NCBI GenBank assembly: GCA_964598395.1
Contig: CAZRBW010000004.1
Coordinates: forward strand, 1-64,000
Reading direction: 5' to 3'
Origin: CAXBDP01 sp964598395
GTDB taxonomy: Bacteria > Bacteroidota > Bacteroidia > Cytophagales > Cyclobacteriaceae
Length of the DNA: 64,000 nt
Below the pieces are notes generated by a model that did no database searches, was not told the origin of the DNA, and was given only the letters and a program-made list of their open reading frames with translations. Below, one piece after another: positions 17,547-27,040 of this stretch. How positions within the stretch are numbered: position 1 is the first letter of the stretch; each line of letters begins with the position of its first letter. Both the position numbers and the translations under genes were made by a program.

Positions 17547-18545
17547 ATGGACAAACAACACTTTCCTATATTCGATCTTCATTGCGATTTACTTAGCTAT
17601 CTTGCTCATCGCCCCGACCCTGACCCATTTTTGCCAGAGCTGGGCTGTAGTATTCCCAATTTGCGTCGTGGCAAAGTACGTTTTCAGGTAATGGCTATTT
17701 ACAACGATGTATATGCCAATTCTGCAAAAATGGGCTTGAAACAAGCTGAGATTTTTAGAGATTTGGCAACGCAGCACCCTGATTTTTTCTATTTGCCAAA
17801 AAATATTTCGCAGATTAAAAGCGAATTATCATTGTACCGTACGGCGATAATCGCTGCTATAGAGAATGCGGCTGGAATTGCCACTGAAGAAATGACCATC
17901 GAGCAGGCATTTCAAAATCTGGAAAAAATTCTGCTCGCCACCAAGCGTATTCTCTATATCAGCATGACCCACCATGGTGAAAATAGATTTGGTGGTGGCA
18001 ATTATGCCAAGGCCGGACTTAAGGATGATGGCAAAAAACTGCTTGATTACATTAATGGCAAAAACATCTGCATCGATTTGTCTCATACAAGTGATGCACT
18101 TGCCAATGATATTTTGAATTATATCCATCAGCATAATCTTAAGATTATACCAATTGCTAGCCATTCCAATTTTCGAGAAATATGGGATCATCCTAGAAAC
18201 TTGAGGGATGAAACTGCCAAAGAAATTTATGCAATGGGTGGCATTATTGGGATCAACTTCGTACGCGCGTTTGTAGATAATGATTATCCCGATGCACTCC
18301 TCGATCATATCGAATATGGGCTAAAATTGGGTGGTGAAAATCAATTGACTTTTGGAGCTGATTTCTTTTATACTGGCGATCATCCTGACCCTACTCGGGT
18401 ACCATTTTACCATCAAGCACATGAGGATGCTTCCAAATATCAGGGCATTCTTGCCCAGCTTTCGAAGAGAGGAATTACCCATGAGCAATTAGAAAAATTG
18501 GCTTATAAGAACGTTTTTTCTTTTATTGATAAAATATGGGTGTAA
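17547..18545 (+). CDS. Membrane dipeptidase family protein (M19)
   Basis: A 332-residue amidohydrolase-fold protein of peptidase family M19 (renal dipeptidase-like). Metal-site motifs are visible in order: IFDLHCDLLSYL (HxD), AAIENAAGI (bridging Glu), IDLSHTSD (His), IASHSNFREI (His) and FGADFFYTGDHP (Asp). There is no signal peptide, so it should be cytoplasmic. I start it at ATG 17547, one nucleotide after the SDR stop; the frame extends upstream into the SDR gene without homology. Family members hydrolyse dipeptides, often with D- or modified residues. Its link to the flanking oxidoreductases is unknown. Confidence 0.9.
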   Translation: MDKQHFPIFDLHCDLLSYLAHRPDPDPFLPELGCSIPNLRRGKVRFQVMAIYNDVYANSAKMGLKQAEIFRDLATQHPDFFYLPKNISQIKSELSLYRTAIIAAIENAAGIATEEMTIEQAFQNLEKILLATKRILYISMTHHGENRFGGGNYAKAGLKDDGKKLLDYINGKNICIDLSHTSDALANDILNYIHQHNLKIIPIASHSNFREIWDHPRNLRDETAKEIYAMGGIIGINFVRAFVDNDYPDALLDHIEYGLKLGGENQLTFGADFFYTGDHPDPTRVPFYHQAHEDASKYQGILAQLSKRGITHEQLEKLAYKNVFSFIDKIWV

Positions 18546-18580
18546 AACCCATCATTCGCTATCGAGAACCAAGGCAAGCA

Positions 18581-20023
18581 ATGCAAAAAATCGAAAACTA
18601 TATCACCGGAGAACTCAAAGCTCCAAAAAATGGCCAATATCTAAATAATATTCAGCCTGCTACGGGCGAAGTTTATAGCCTAATTCCCGATAGCGATGAG
18701 CAGGATGTTGCTGAAGCGGTGGATGCTGCCAAGAATGCATTTCCATTATGGTCGACCATGCCCGTACAAAAGCGGGTGGATATTTTAATGCGAATTGCTT
18801 CACTTATTGAGCAGAACTTAGATGAACTTGCGACGGCCGAAAGTATCGATAATGGCAAAGCATTATGGCTAGCCAAGTCGGTAGATATTCCCAGAGCGGT
18901 AAGTAATTTCGAATATTACGCTACTGGCATTTTGCATTTCAACAGCGAGGCTCACTTCACCGACCAATCAGCCATCAATTACACACAAAGAGTGCCGCTT
19001 GGTGTGGTTGCTTGCATTAGCCCTTGGAACCTCCCGCTATATTTATTCACTTGGAAAATAGCTCCTGCATTGGCTTCTGGTAATACTGTGGTGGCAAAAC
19101 CTTCTGAACTTACACCCATGACGGCCTACATGCTGAGCAAAATATGCATAGAAGCAGGTTTGCCAGCTGGCGTTTTGAATATCATACACGGTTTAGGACC
19201 AAAAGCTGGTGAGCCTATGATTTCTCATCCCGATGTCAAAGCAATTTCATTTACAGGTGGCACCCAAACGGGCAAACGGATAGCGGCTATTGCTGCTCCA
19301 GAATTTAAGAAACTATCTCTCGAGCTAGGCGGAAAAAATCCTAATATCATCTTTGCAGATGCAGATTTTGATGAAGCCGTAATGGGCACTTTGAAAGCTG
19401 GGTTTAGCAACCAAGGACAGATTTGTTTATGTGGCTCCCGAGTGTATATACATTCTAGCATATATGAGAAATTTAGGGATGCGTTGGTAGAAAAAGTGGC
19501 CAGAATGAAGGTAGGTGATCCGATGGATGATAAAACCAGAGTGGGTGCTTTGGTATCGGAATCGCATATGCAAAAAGTGCTCTCATACATCCAATTGGCA
19601 CGTGAAGAAGGCGGGAGGATACTATGTGGTGGCGACAGAGTGATTTTGGATGGCAAACTAAAAGGTGGTTATTTTGTAGCTCCTACGATTGTAGAAGGCC
19701 TCGGAATCGATTGCCGTACCAACCAAGAGGAAATCTTTGGTCCTGTGGTTACGCTTCAATCTTTTGAAACAGATGAGGAAGTTTTGAGTTATGCAAACAA
19801 GAGTTCATATGGCTTGTCCGCCACCATTTGGACTCAAAATCTAAAAAGAGCACACAACATTGCTCACAAACTCGATAGCGGCATAGTGTGGGTAAACACT
19901 TGGCTATTAAGAGATCTGCGAACACCATTCGGTGGGATGAAACAATCAGGAGTAGGACGTGAAGGTGGAATGGAGGCCTTCAAATTTTTTACTGAAGAGA
20001 AAAATATTTGTATCAAATTATAA
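18581..20023 (+). CDS. Aldehyde dehydrogenase, probably 2-aminomuconic semialdehyde dehydrogenase type
   Basis: A 480-residue NAD(P)-dependent aldehyde dehydrogenase. The catalytic Cys lies in SNQGQICLCGSR and the general-base Glu in LSLELGGKNP. Several stretches resemble the ALDH8A1/2-aminomuconic semialdehyde dehydrogenase group: ISPWNLPLYLFTWKIAPA, the doubled-Cys QICLC, and the end with WVNTWLLRDLRTPFGGMK. That enzyme works in tryptophan (kynurenine) degradation. I take ATG 18581 as the start; the open frame reaches back to 18536 but those codons overlap the dipeptidase gene. The specific substrate is inferred from residue patterns, while the family is certain. A RidA protein of 2-aminomuconate-deaminase type is encoded 8 kb away. 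It carries two octamer copies, one in the conserved WNLPLY motif. Confidence 0.93.
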   Translation: MQKIENYITGELKAPKNGQYLNNIQPATGEVYSLIPDSDEQDVAEAVDAAKNAFPLWSTMPVQKRVDILMRIASLIEQNLDELATAESIDNGKALWLAKSVDIPRAVSNFEYYATGILHFNSEAHFTDQSAINYTQRVPLGVVACISPWNLPLYLFTWKIAPALASGNTVVAKPSELTPMTAYMLSKICIEAGLPAGVLNIIHGLGPKAGEPMISHPDVKAISFTGGTQTGKRIAAIAAPEFKKLSLELGGKNPNIIFADADFDEAVMGTLKAGFSNQGQICLCGSRVYIHSSIYEKFRDALVEKVARMKVGDPMDDKTRVGALVSESHMQKVLSYIQLAREEGGRILCGGDRVILDGKLKGGYFVAPTIVEGLGIDCRTNQEEIFGPVVTLQSFETDEEVLSYANKSSYGLSATIWTQNLKRAHNIAHKLDSGIVWVNTWLLRDLRTPFGGMKQSGVGREGGMEAFKFFTEEKNICIKL

Positions 20024-20038
20024 AATAAATTATCGATT

Positions 20039-20728
20039 ATGGATTTTGGATCATTTGACCCTCAAAAAATTAATGATTTAATATTAGAGTTTATTGTAGA
20101 CTTTGGCCCGAGACTATTTGGAGCAGTTATAATCCTTATAGTTGGTACATGGCTAATAGGAAAAATTGGTAGTCTTATAAGAAAAGGCCTTGATAAAGGC
20201 TCTTTCGAACCCTCCCTAAAATCGTTTTTGACTAGCCTTACAAGGTTTGCACTTTATATAATGTTATTCATTACAGTATTGGGCACAGTTGGAATTCCTA
20301 TGACTTCTTTCTTGACCATNNNNNNNNNNNNNNNNNNNNNNNNNNNNNNNNNNNNNNNNNNNNNNNNNNNNNNNNNNNNNNNNNNNNNNNNNNNNNNNNN
20401 NNNNNNNNNNNNNNNNNNNATTACAGCGCACCCTATTCGTAGAATTGCATTTCCTGTTGGGATCTCCTATGGTTCCAATATAAAGCAAGCTCGAAAGGTA
20501 ATTATTGATACTCTTTCTAAGGATCCAAGAGTATTGCCAGAACAAGGCGTGCAAGTGGTTTTATCAGAACTGGCTGATAGTTCACTAAATCTTAGTGTGC
20601 GTGTTTGGGTAAATGCCGAAGACTTTTGGCCATTGACTTTTGAAGGTTTAGAAAATATAAAAGAAGCTTTAGATGCTGCTAATATTGAAATTCCTTTCCC
20701 ACAGAGAGATGTGCATTTGAAACAATAA
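20039..20728 (+). CDS. MscS-type mechanosensitive channel, interrupted by assembly gap
   Basis: A small-conductance mechanosensitive channel family protein that releases solutes on hypo-osmotic shock. The N-terminal part shows two membrane spans (LFGAVIILIVGTWLIG and FALYIMLFITVLGTVG) ending at MTSFLT, just where the pore helix should begin. The 100 unknown bases at 20320-20419 replace the pore and the start of the cytoplasmic beta domain. The protein resumes at ITAHPIRRIAFPVG and ends normally. In homologues I recall, about 75 to 80 residues separate these two points, but 100 bases encode only 33, so the gap is probably a placeholder and the true gene is longer. The gene starts 15 nt after the aldehyde dehydrogenase stop. 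Confidence 0.9.
   Translation: MDFGSFDPQKINDLILEFIVDFGPRLFGAVIILIVGTWLIGKIGSLIRKGLDKGSFEPSLKSFLTSLTRFALYIMLFITVLGTVGIPMTSFLTXXXXXXXXXXXXXXXXXXXXXXXXXXXXXXXXXXITAHPIRRIAFPVGISYGSNIKQARKVIIDTLSKDPRVLPEQGVQVVLSELADSSLNLSVRVWVNAEDFWPLTFEGLENIKEALDAANIEIPFPQRDVHLKQ
20320..20419. other. Assembly gap of exactly 100 N
   Basis: One hundred consecutive unknown bases, the usual filler length for a gap of unknown size. It removes the pore-forming region of the mscS gene. The reading frame happens to continue in phase across it, which does not prove its length. Confidence 0.98.
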
Positions 20729-20767
20729 TAGATTTTTAAAAGAGTCTTTTTGTTGCCTTAAAAGTTT

Positions 20768-20802
20768 GGCTTGTCGCTAATTGTAGTGACAAGCCTTTTC
20801 TT
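20768..20802 (+). terminator. Intrinsic terminator after mscS
   Basis: An 11-bp stem with one G-T pair, 20768-20778 with 20785-20795 (ggcttgtcgct/agtgacaagcc), 6-nt loop, followed by TTTTC and more T residues. An octamer copy (CCTCCCGC, 20805-20812) begins ten bases after the stem. Confidence 0.85.
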
Positions 20803-20960
20803 TTCCTCCCGCCTTGACCAATTACAATAAATCTATAAATTGTAATTGCTTTGTTGGAAATCAGATTTCGAGAAATTTACTTCAATTAGAATTTAATAAT
20901 TACTTTGTTCGTTTAGAGAAAATAGAGAATTTGGTATAGATACTGATAACAACAACTTAT

Positions 20961-21269
20961 ATGGAACCAAAGAAATCATTCAACGACTTAATTGCGAATC
21001 CTGATTTGCCTGTATTGGTAGATTTTCACGCAACTTGGTGTGGGCCTTGCCAAGCATTGGCGCCAGTAATCAGTGATGTCGCAAAGGAATTTGGCGAAAA
21101 GCTGAAAGTGATCAAAATAGATGTGGATAAAAACCCTGCGGTAAGTCAGCAATTTCGGGTACGTGGTGTGCCTACACTTATATTATTTAAAGGTGGTGAA
21201 ATTAAATGGCAACAATCAGGCATGATGACAAAAAGAGACCTTTCTGCTATATTGACTAAATTTTTGTAG
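20961..21269 (+). CDS. trxA: Thioredoxin
   Basis: A 102-residue classic thioredoxin with the active site ATWCGPCQ (Cys near residues 31 and 34) and the cis-proline loop RGVPTLILF. It has no signal peptide, so it is a cytoplasmic disulfide reductase. The gene is followed after 3 nt by the paraoxonase-like gene, so the two share a transcript. A 7/8 match to the -7 box (TTACTTTG, 20900-20907) lies upstream. Confidence 0.96.
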   Translation: MEPKKSFNDLIANPDLPVLVDFHATWCGPCQALAPVISDVAKEFGEKLKVIKIDVDKNPAVSQQFRVRGVPTLILFKGGEIKWQQSGMMTKRDLSAILTKFL

Positions 21270-21272
21270 ATC

Positions 21273-22331
21273 ATGAAAAAAAGACTGCTGCTATTAATTG
21301 CAGTAATATTCGGTATCCTCATTTTATTGACTGTAAAGGTCCTATATGATTTTGGTGCATTTAGAAATCCCTCAAATAGCTATAGCAGCAGCCTAATAAT
21401 AGAAGGCGTAAAAGGCCCTGAAGATATAACCATAGATTACGATCGTAGTTTATTATTTATTTCATCAGACGATCGCCGAGCCCGAATGCGCGGAAAGGAA
21501 GTAAAAGGTGGGATCTACTCCATCAATCTAAAGGATGAAACGCTCACTCCAAAAAAGATCAGTCCTGCTTTAGATTTTGAATTCAATCCACATGGCATCT
21601 CACTTTACAAAGGAGCACTTGGAATTACAAGACTATTCGTCATCAACCATAGAAGCACTGGGCATTTTATCGAAATATTTGATTATAGAAATGGCCAATT
21701 ACGGCATTTAGAAAGTTTAACTGGACCTGAGCTTAAAAGCCCAAATGATATAGTGGCAGTTGGGATTAGGGCATTTTATTTCACCAATGATCACGGCACA
21801 GAGCAGGGATTTAAAAGACTGTTGGCAGATTTGCTAAAACAAGGAACAGCTTCGGTTGGCTATTTTGATGGCAAATCTTACCGAATAGTGGCAGACGAGC
21901 TCAATTATGCCAATGGCATCAACACTAGTCAAGATGGAGATATTGTATTTGTATCAGAAACTACTGGAAAGAAAATCTCTGCATTCCAGCGTAGCTACAC
22001 AAATGGCACATTGGAATTGCTCCATAGTTTGGATTTGAACACAGGAGCAGATAATATAGAAATAAACGGAGACGGTACTCTACTTGTGGCTGCACATCCA
22101 AATATGCTTGCATTTATGCGGCATGCGAAGGATTACAAAAAGAATTCTCCTTCTCAAGTTTTGCATTTGGATTACGTTCCATCAGAAGGCTTTTCTAACG
22201 TAAAAGAAATCCTGACCGATGACGGCAAAAACTTGTCGGGCAGTAGTACTGCGGCCTATCATGGCGGGAGGTTATTTGTTAGCAATGTTTTCGACCCAAA
22301 AATATTAGTGGTGGATATGAAGTTGGAGTAA
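21273..22331 (+). CDS. Paraoxonase/arylesterase-like beta-propeller protein
   Basis: A 352-residue protein with an N-terminal membrane anchor (hydrophobic residues about 4-24) and a six-bladed propeller resembling paraoxonases and SMP-30-type esterases. Supporting motifs are GPEDITIDY, FNPHGISLY, VINHRSTGHFIEIF, SPNDIVAVG with FYFTNDHG, and ANGINTSQDGDIVF; the Asn, Asp and His residues in these loops correspond to calcium and active-site positions in paraoxonases. It probably hydrolyses lactones or esters in the periplasm, but the substrate is unknown. It is co-transcribed with thioredoxin. One octamer copy encodes HGGRL near the C-terminus. Confidence 0.85.
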   Translation: MKKRLLLLIAVIFGILILLTVKVLYDFGAFRNPSNSYSSSLIIEGVKGPEDITIDYDRSLLFISSDDRRARMRGKEVKGGIYSINLKDETLTPKKISPALDFEFNPHGISLYKGALGITRLFVINHRSTGHFIEIFDYRNGQLRHLESLTGPELKSPNDIVAVGIRAFYFTNDHGTEQGFKRLLADLLKQGTASVGYFDGKSYRIVADELNYANGINTSQDGDIVFVSETTGKKISAFQRSYTNGTLELLHSLDLNTGADNIEINGDGTLLVAAHPNMLAFMRHAKDYKKNSPSQVLHLDYVPSEGFSNVKEILTDDGKNLSGSSTAAYHGGRLFVSNVFDPKILVVDMKLE

Positions 22332-22623
22332 ATGGATGAATTTGCCTTATAGAAACTGCCAAAAGTTTACAAATTGAAACTACCTGAGCACATTTCTTAA
22401 GAAATCACTTAAAAAATTAATGATACTTGTTTAGAAAATTCACCTTTCAGTTGAAAATTTTACCGTTAAAATAACAATTGCTCCAAAGCATAACTAAGTC
22501 GTGATATAAATTCTAAAATAAATTACCTTGGCGAAGGTTTTTAGAAGAAATTATTCATGATTTAGAAGATAGGCAAAACACCAACCCTCTATGTTTTTGT
22601 CGTCCTTCAACTAATATTACTAA

Positions 22624-25476
22624 ATGCGATTTTCAAAATTTAAATTGAAGGGAACACTATCGTTTTCGGTGTTTCTTATCTTCCTCCTTTCTAGCAATTT
22701 CACCTATGGGCAGGAAACTTCGGGAGTATTCGGTAAGGTTACAGACTACTATAACCTGAAACCTTTAGAAGGGGCAAACATTACGATCAAAGAATCTATC
22801 AATTCAGGAAATGTGGTAGGTTTTACGACAAACCGACAGGGAGGTTTTTCATTTTTCACAAGGTATCCACTGCCCTTTACCCTTCAAGTGACAATGGTTG
22901 GCTATGAAGTCAAAGAAGTCCAGATTACTGAGCAAACCACAGAAAACCTCGATATACGGTTAATGCCTAGCGATTTTGTCTTAGATGAGTTTATCGTAAG
23001 TGGCAGTAAAGTAGAACAAGAAAGATTAACCTCTCCATTATTAGTGGAAAAACTGGGTATTATTGAATTGATGCAAACTGCATCAATAAGTGTTTTTGAC
23101 GCTATTGGAAATATACGTGGTGTTGATGTAGTAACTCAAAGTATGGTGTTAAATACCGTTAATACAAGAGGCTTCAATTCAACTGCTAACACACGCTTTG
23201 TCCAATTTTCAGACGGAATGGATACGCAGGCGCCAGGGTTAAATTTTTCATTGGGCAATGTTGCAGGCATCCCAGATATAGATGTTGAATCTGTAGAATT
23301 GATACCTGGCCCAACATCAGCATTATACGGGCCAGGAGCTTTCAATGGAGTTTTATCCATTCAAAGTAAAAATCCATTTGATTATCAAGGATTTAGCTTC
23401 ACTGCAAAAACAGGGATAAATGGGATGGAATCAGGTGGTTCTGGAGCTGGAGATTTTGGAGGAAACCCTGTCAGAGAAGCCTCAGCAAGATATGCAAAGG
23501 CCTTCAATAATAAATTTGCCTTCAAGCTAACGGGTAGTTTCTTAAAAGCTACAGATTTCCGGGCAGACAACTATTCCAATATTGGTGTTGGACTTCCTTT
23601 TGAAACCTTCGCAGACAATCCAGGTATCGATGGGCTTAATATTTATGGAGATGAAATAACTAATATGCTACCAATTGGTGGTAATGACTCATTAGTAGTA
23701 GTTAATAGAACTGGCTATAAAGAGGAAGACTTGGTAGATTATAGAATTGAAAATGCAAGAGCCTTAGCTTCTCTGCATTATAAATTTACACCAAAAACAG
23801 AGCTTATACTACAAGGCAATTATGGTACGATCACCACCATGCTTACTGGTGACAACAGAATTTTCTTACGTGATTTTTCGATATATCAAACAAAAGCCGA
23901 GCTTAAAGGAGAGAAATTTAATCTGAGAGGCTATATGACTGGCCAAAATTCAGGTAATTCCTATGATGCAGGCTTGTTGGCTGTCAATATGATAAGAGCC
24001 GCAAAACCTGATGAAGATTGGTTCCAGCAATTTCAAATAGGGATGAGAGCGGGCGGAGGTGGAAATTATTCAAGAGCCAGAAGCATTGCCGACTCAGGCT
24101 TTGGGCCTGGACAGGATTTCCAGCCAAGATACAATCCAGGGACCGCTGCATTTGATTCACTAAAGTTGGCAATTCAAAATTCATCTGAGCCAGGCTATGG
24201 TGCCAAAATTGTTGATAGATCAAAATTATACAACATCGACGGCTCTTACATTTTAGATGAGATTTCTGATTTTGCTAAATTTACTGTGGGTGGCAATTAC
24301 CGGTACTTCACTCCAATTTCTGATGGTACGATATTTACAGATACAATAAATAATGAACTGAGCGTATATGAGTTTGGCGCATTTGTTCAAGCAACAAAAG
24401 ACATTTTAGATAAAGACTTATACTTTACTGCCTCGCTGCGCTATGATAAAAATGAAAATTTCAAGGGTCAATTTAATCCGAGATTATCTGTAGTTCATAC
24501 AGTAAAAAAGGTTCATAATATTCGAATGAGCTTTACAACTGGAGTTCGTTTTCCTTCTGTGAGAGAGCAGTTCTTTAATCAAAATCTTGGAGATACAAGA
24601 CTTGTGGGTGGTTTGCCTCAAGTGGTAGGTCAATATGATTTAGGGAATAATGCTTTTACGGAACAAGGTCTTAATAGATTCAATGAGGCCGTAATAAAAG
24701 ATATCACTTTAGATCCAATTAACAATCCAGAGCCTTTAGGGCAAAGTCAAGCATATTTGAGGCATCTTAATCTCCTGGAGCAATCCGTAATAAAACCTAA
24801 CCAAATTAATGGAATTCGACCAGAAAGGGTTACTACAATTGAATTTGGTTACAAGAATGTATTTGAAAAAAGAAGATACGTGGACGTTACAGTTTATCGA
24901 AATTATTACAATGACTTTATTGGCGTAATTAGATTGGTAAAACCAAGAACGAGCCCAAGTGTAGATCTATTTGCAGCTGCCCTCCAAGCAAACAATAGCC
25001 CAGAGAGTGATAATGTCTTTATTTTTGGAAATAGTAATTCTCAAATAATTACGCAAGGTATTGAAGGAACTTATGATGTAACTTCCCCTGAAGGCATCAA
25101 CTTCGCTTTAAATGCAACCTATGCACAATTATTGAAAACAGACGAAAACGACCCAATTATTCCATCTTTCAATACCCCTCTTATGAAAACAAACTTAAGT
25201 ATCGGGCATAGAAAGGCAACAGAAAATTTTGGATTCAACTTCGTTTGGAGGTTTAGGTCTGCATTCCTTTGGGAAAGTGCTTTTGCAGATGGAATGGTTT
25301 CAGAATATAGCACTTTTGATGTTCAGCTTACCTATCGGTTACCAAAACTCAACTCCAGCATTCGTGGAGGAGGAATGAATATTTTCAATGAGAAATTTGT
25401 GAATGCTTATGGAGGACCAGGAATCTCTTCTATTTGGCACCTTACATATACTTTTGATCCTTTCTTCTTCAAGTAA
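22624..25476 (+). CDS. TonB-dependent outer-membrane receptor
   Basis: A 950-residue outer-membrane receptor. It has a signal peptide ending near SNFTYG-QE (about residue 30), then a carboxypeptidase-D-like regulatory domain (about 33-115, VFGKVTDYYNLKPLEGANI), a plug domain (about 125-250, with VNTRGFNSTANTR and GPTSALYGPGAFNGVLSI) and a long beta-barrel ending in the aromatic FDPFFFK. It would import a substrate using TonB energy. The next gene is not a SusD homologue but an SGNH-hydrolase lipoprotein 3 nt downstream, followed by a FISUMP lipoprotein, so the substrate may be an ester or lipid rather than a glycan (inference). The 292 bp upstream are AT-rich, with TATGTTTT (22590-22597) as a possible -7 element. 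The gene has no octamer copy despite its length. Confidence 0.94.
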   Translation: MRFSKFKLKGTLSFSVFLIFLLSSNFTYGQETSGVFGKVTDYYNLKPLEGANITIKESINSGNVVGFTTNRQGGFSFFTRYPLPFTLQVTMVGYEVKEVQITEQTTENLDIRLMPSDFVLDEFIVSGSKVEQERLTSPLLVEKLGIIELMQTASISVFDAIGNIRGVDVVTQSMVLNTVNTRGFNSTANTRFVQFSDGMDTQAPGLNFSLGNVAGIPDIDVESVELIPGPTSALYGPGAFNGVLSIQSKNPFDYQGFSFTAKTGINGMESGGSGAGDFGGNPVREASARYAKAFNNKFAFKLTGSFLKATDFRADNYSNIGVGLPFETFADNPGIDGLNIYGDEITNMLPIGGNDSLVVVNRTGYKEEDLVDYRIENARALASLHYKFTPKTELILQGNYGTITTMLTGDNRIFLRDFSIYQTKAELKGEKFNLRGYMTGQNSGNSYDAGLLAVNMIRAAKPDEDWFQQFQIGMRAGGGGNYSRARSIADSGFGPGQDFQPRYNPGTAAFDSLKLAIQNSSEPGYGAKIVDRSKLYNIDGSYILDEISDFAKFTVGGNYRYFTPISDGTIFTDTINNELSVYEFGAFVQATKDILDKDLYFTASLRYDKNENFKGQFNPRLSVVHTVKKVHNIRMSFTTGVRFPSVREQFFNQNLGDTRLVGGLPQVVGQYDLGNNAFTEQGLNRFNEAVIKDITLDPINNPEPLGQSQAYLRHLNLLEQSVIKPNQINGIRPERVTTIEFGYKNVFEKRRYVDVTVYRNYYNDFIGVIRLVKPRTSPSVDLFAAALQANNSPESDNVFIFGNSNSQIITQGIEGTYDVTSPEGINFALNATYAQLLKTDENDPIIPSFNTPLMKTNLSIGHRKATENFGFNFVWRFRSAFLWESAFADGMVSEYSTFDVQLTYRLPKLNSSIRGGGMNIFNEKFVNAYGGPGISSIWHLTYTFDPFFFK

Positions 25477-25479
25477 AAA

Positions 25480-27036
25480 ATGAAAAAGAAATTAAAAATT
25501 ACATTAATGAGCTCTAAGATACTTTTCAGTCTAATTTTCTTAGTTACTTTGGTAAGCTGTGAATATGAGTTTCCAGAACCAACAGCAACCCAAGAACCGT
25601 CATCAACTCAAGCTGATTTTTCAAATCTAATTGTATTAGGCTCGTCCAATCAAGCAGGCTTTATGGATGGCGCACTATACAACGATGGTCAGTTAAACTC
25701 TGCGGGCAAGTTACTCAGCAACCAATTCTATGTGGTTTCAAACAAAGCATTTAACTTGCCGTCGATAAACTCTAGATACGGTTTTAACACCCTAATCTTA
25801 CCTAATAATGAGAATAGAGGAAGATATGAACTTTGGTTTAACCAAAAAAACTCCAGAACTCCAGATAGATTAAGTGTTCCTGGTGAGCCTATTAGTTCAT
25901 TTAGTGGCTCTCTCTCTGAAATTCAAAACCTAAGCGTACCGGGATTTAGATTGGCACATTTCAACCAAATGGGGAATTTCAATTTACCATTAGCAAATAG
26001 ATTTGGCCAACAATTAAATTCAAAGTCGCTAGTAAATTATGCCAATGATCAAAATGCAAGCTTCTTTGTGATTGACCCTGGAATCGATGACATTCTCGGC
26101 TATGCTCTTGCGGGAGGGTCTGGTACTTTAAACCCAACTGGAACAGTCGATGACTATCAAATAAATGATGCAACGGCTACAAGTGCATTTTCAAATGAAC
26201 TTAACTCCATTATCAATAACTTGGGACTGGGTGGCACTAATAGCTCAAAAAGTGCAGTAATTGCAAATATTCCCGATATTACAGATTTCCCGTATTTTCA
26301 TTCTTCCTTCTACGATATCACTCCCTACATTGAAAATTCCCAATTGGCTAGAAATAGAGCTTACAGTGCTACATTCAATGAGATTGTGCTCCAATATAAC
26401 AACCAACCAAATTTGGGTGATGCAATGAAAAGGCCCTTTTTAGACCTTGCAGAAGATCGCAGAGGCAATTGGGGTATTGTGATTGTAGATCCAAATTTGG
26501 CTCCTATTGTCAATTTCCGAGCTAGGATTGCAGGACGAGATACGACTGTTACTTTACCATCAATCAGACATATGACCCCCAATGAATTGGTGGTATTTGA
26601 AGTGAATGGATTATTAGGAGTTGGCGATTTTGGTCTTCCTCTTAATCCCGTACCAAATAATCAAAGCCTTACAATGGTACAAATCAATAGCATAAAGCAA
26701 AGGATAGATGAGTTTAACCAAATTATAAAGTCATTGGTTGATTCTAAAAGCAATTTAGCCTTGGCAAATATCTATTCCGAATCAAAAAAATTACATGAAG
26801 GAAGAAATAGATCTCTTAGAACTTCCCCACAGGGAATACTTATTAATGGTTTGATATTAAGGCCCAACACTATCGAGAATGGTGCCTTTTCAGCCGACGG
26901 CATTCATTTTAACCCAAGAGGAAATGCATGGTTTGCCAATATTATCCTAAAATCTATTAATGAAAAATTTAATGGAAATTTGCCTTTATTAAATGTAAAC
27001 TCTTATAGAGGTAATTTCTTTGAAAACAATTTTTAA
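25480..27036 (+). CDS. SGNH/GDSL-hydrolase family lipoprotein
   Basis: A 518-residue lipoprotein (signal ending LVTLVSC, Cys near residue 27, then a Thr/Ser/Pro-rich linker). The SGNH fold is indicated by block I NLIVLGSSNQAGFMDGALY (GSS in place of GDS), by FVIDPGIDDILGYAL in the middle, and by the C-terminal ADGIHFNPRGNAWFA carrying the Asp-x-x-His pair of the catalytic triad. It is much longer than simple SGNH esterases, with an insert between about residues 250 and 400. It is anchored facing the periplasm or cell surface and starts 3 nt after the TonB receptor gene, so it probably processes or captures that receptor's substrate. One octamer copy encodes AGGSG. Confidence 0.88.
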   Translation: MKKKLKITLMSSKILFSLIFLVTLVSCEYEFPEPTATQEPSSTQADFSNLIVLGSSNQAGFMDGALYNDGQLNSAGKLLSNQFYVVSNKAFNLPSINSRYGFNTLILPNNENRGRYELWFNQKNSRTPDRLSVPGEPISSFSGSLSEIQNLSVPGFRLAHFNQMGNFNLPLANRFGQQLNSKSLVNYANDQNASFFVIDPGIDDILGYALAGGSGTLNPTGTVDDYQINDATATSAFSNELNSIINNLGLGGTNSSKSAVIANIPDITDFPYFHSSFYDITPYIENSQLARNRAYSATFNEIVLQYNNQPNLGDAMKRPFLDLAEDRRGNWGIVIVDPNLAPIVNFRARIAGRDTTVTLPSIRHMTPNELVVFEVNGLLGVGDFGLPLNPVPNNQSLTMVQINSIKQRIDEFNQIIKSLVDSKSNLALANIYSESKKLHEGRNRSLRTSPQGILINGLILRPNTIENGAFSADGIHFNPRGNAWFANIILKSINEKFNGNLPLLNVNSYRGNFFENNF

Positions 27037-27040
27037 TCCG

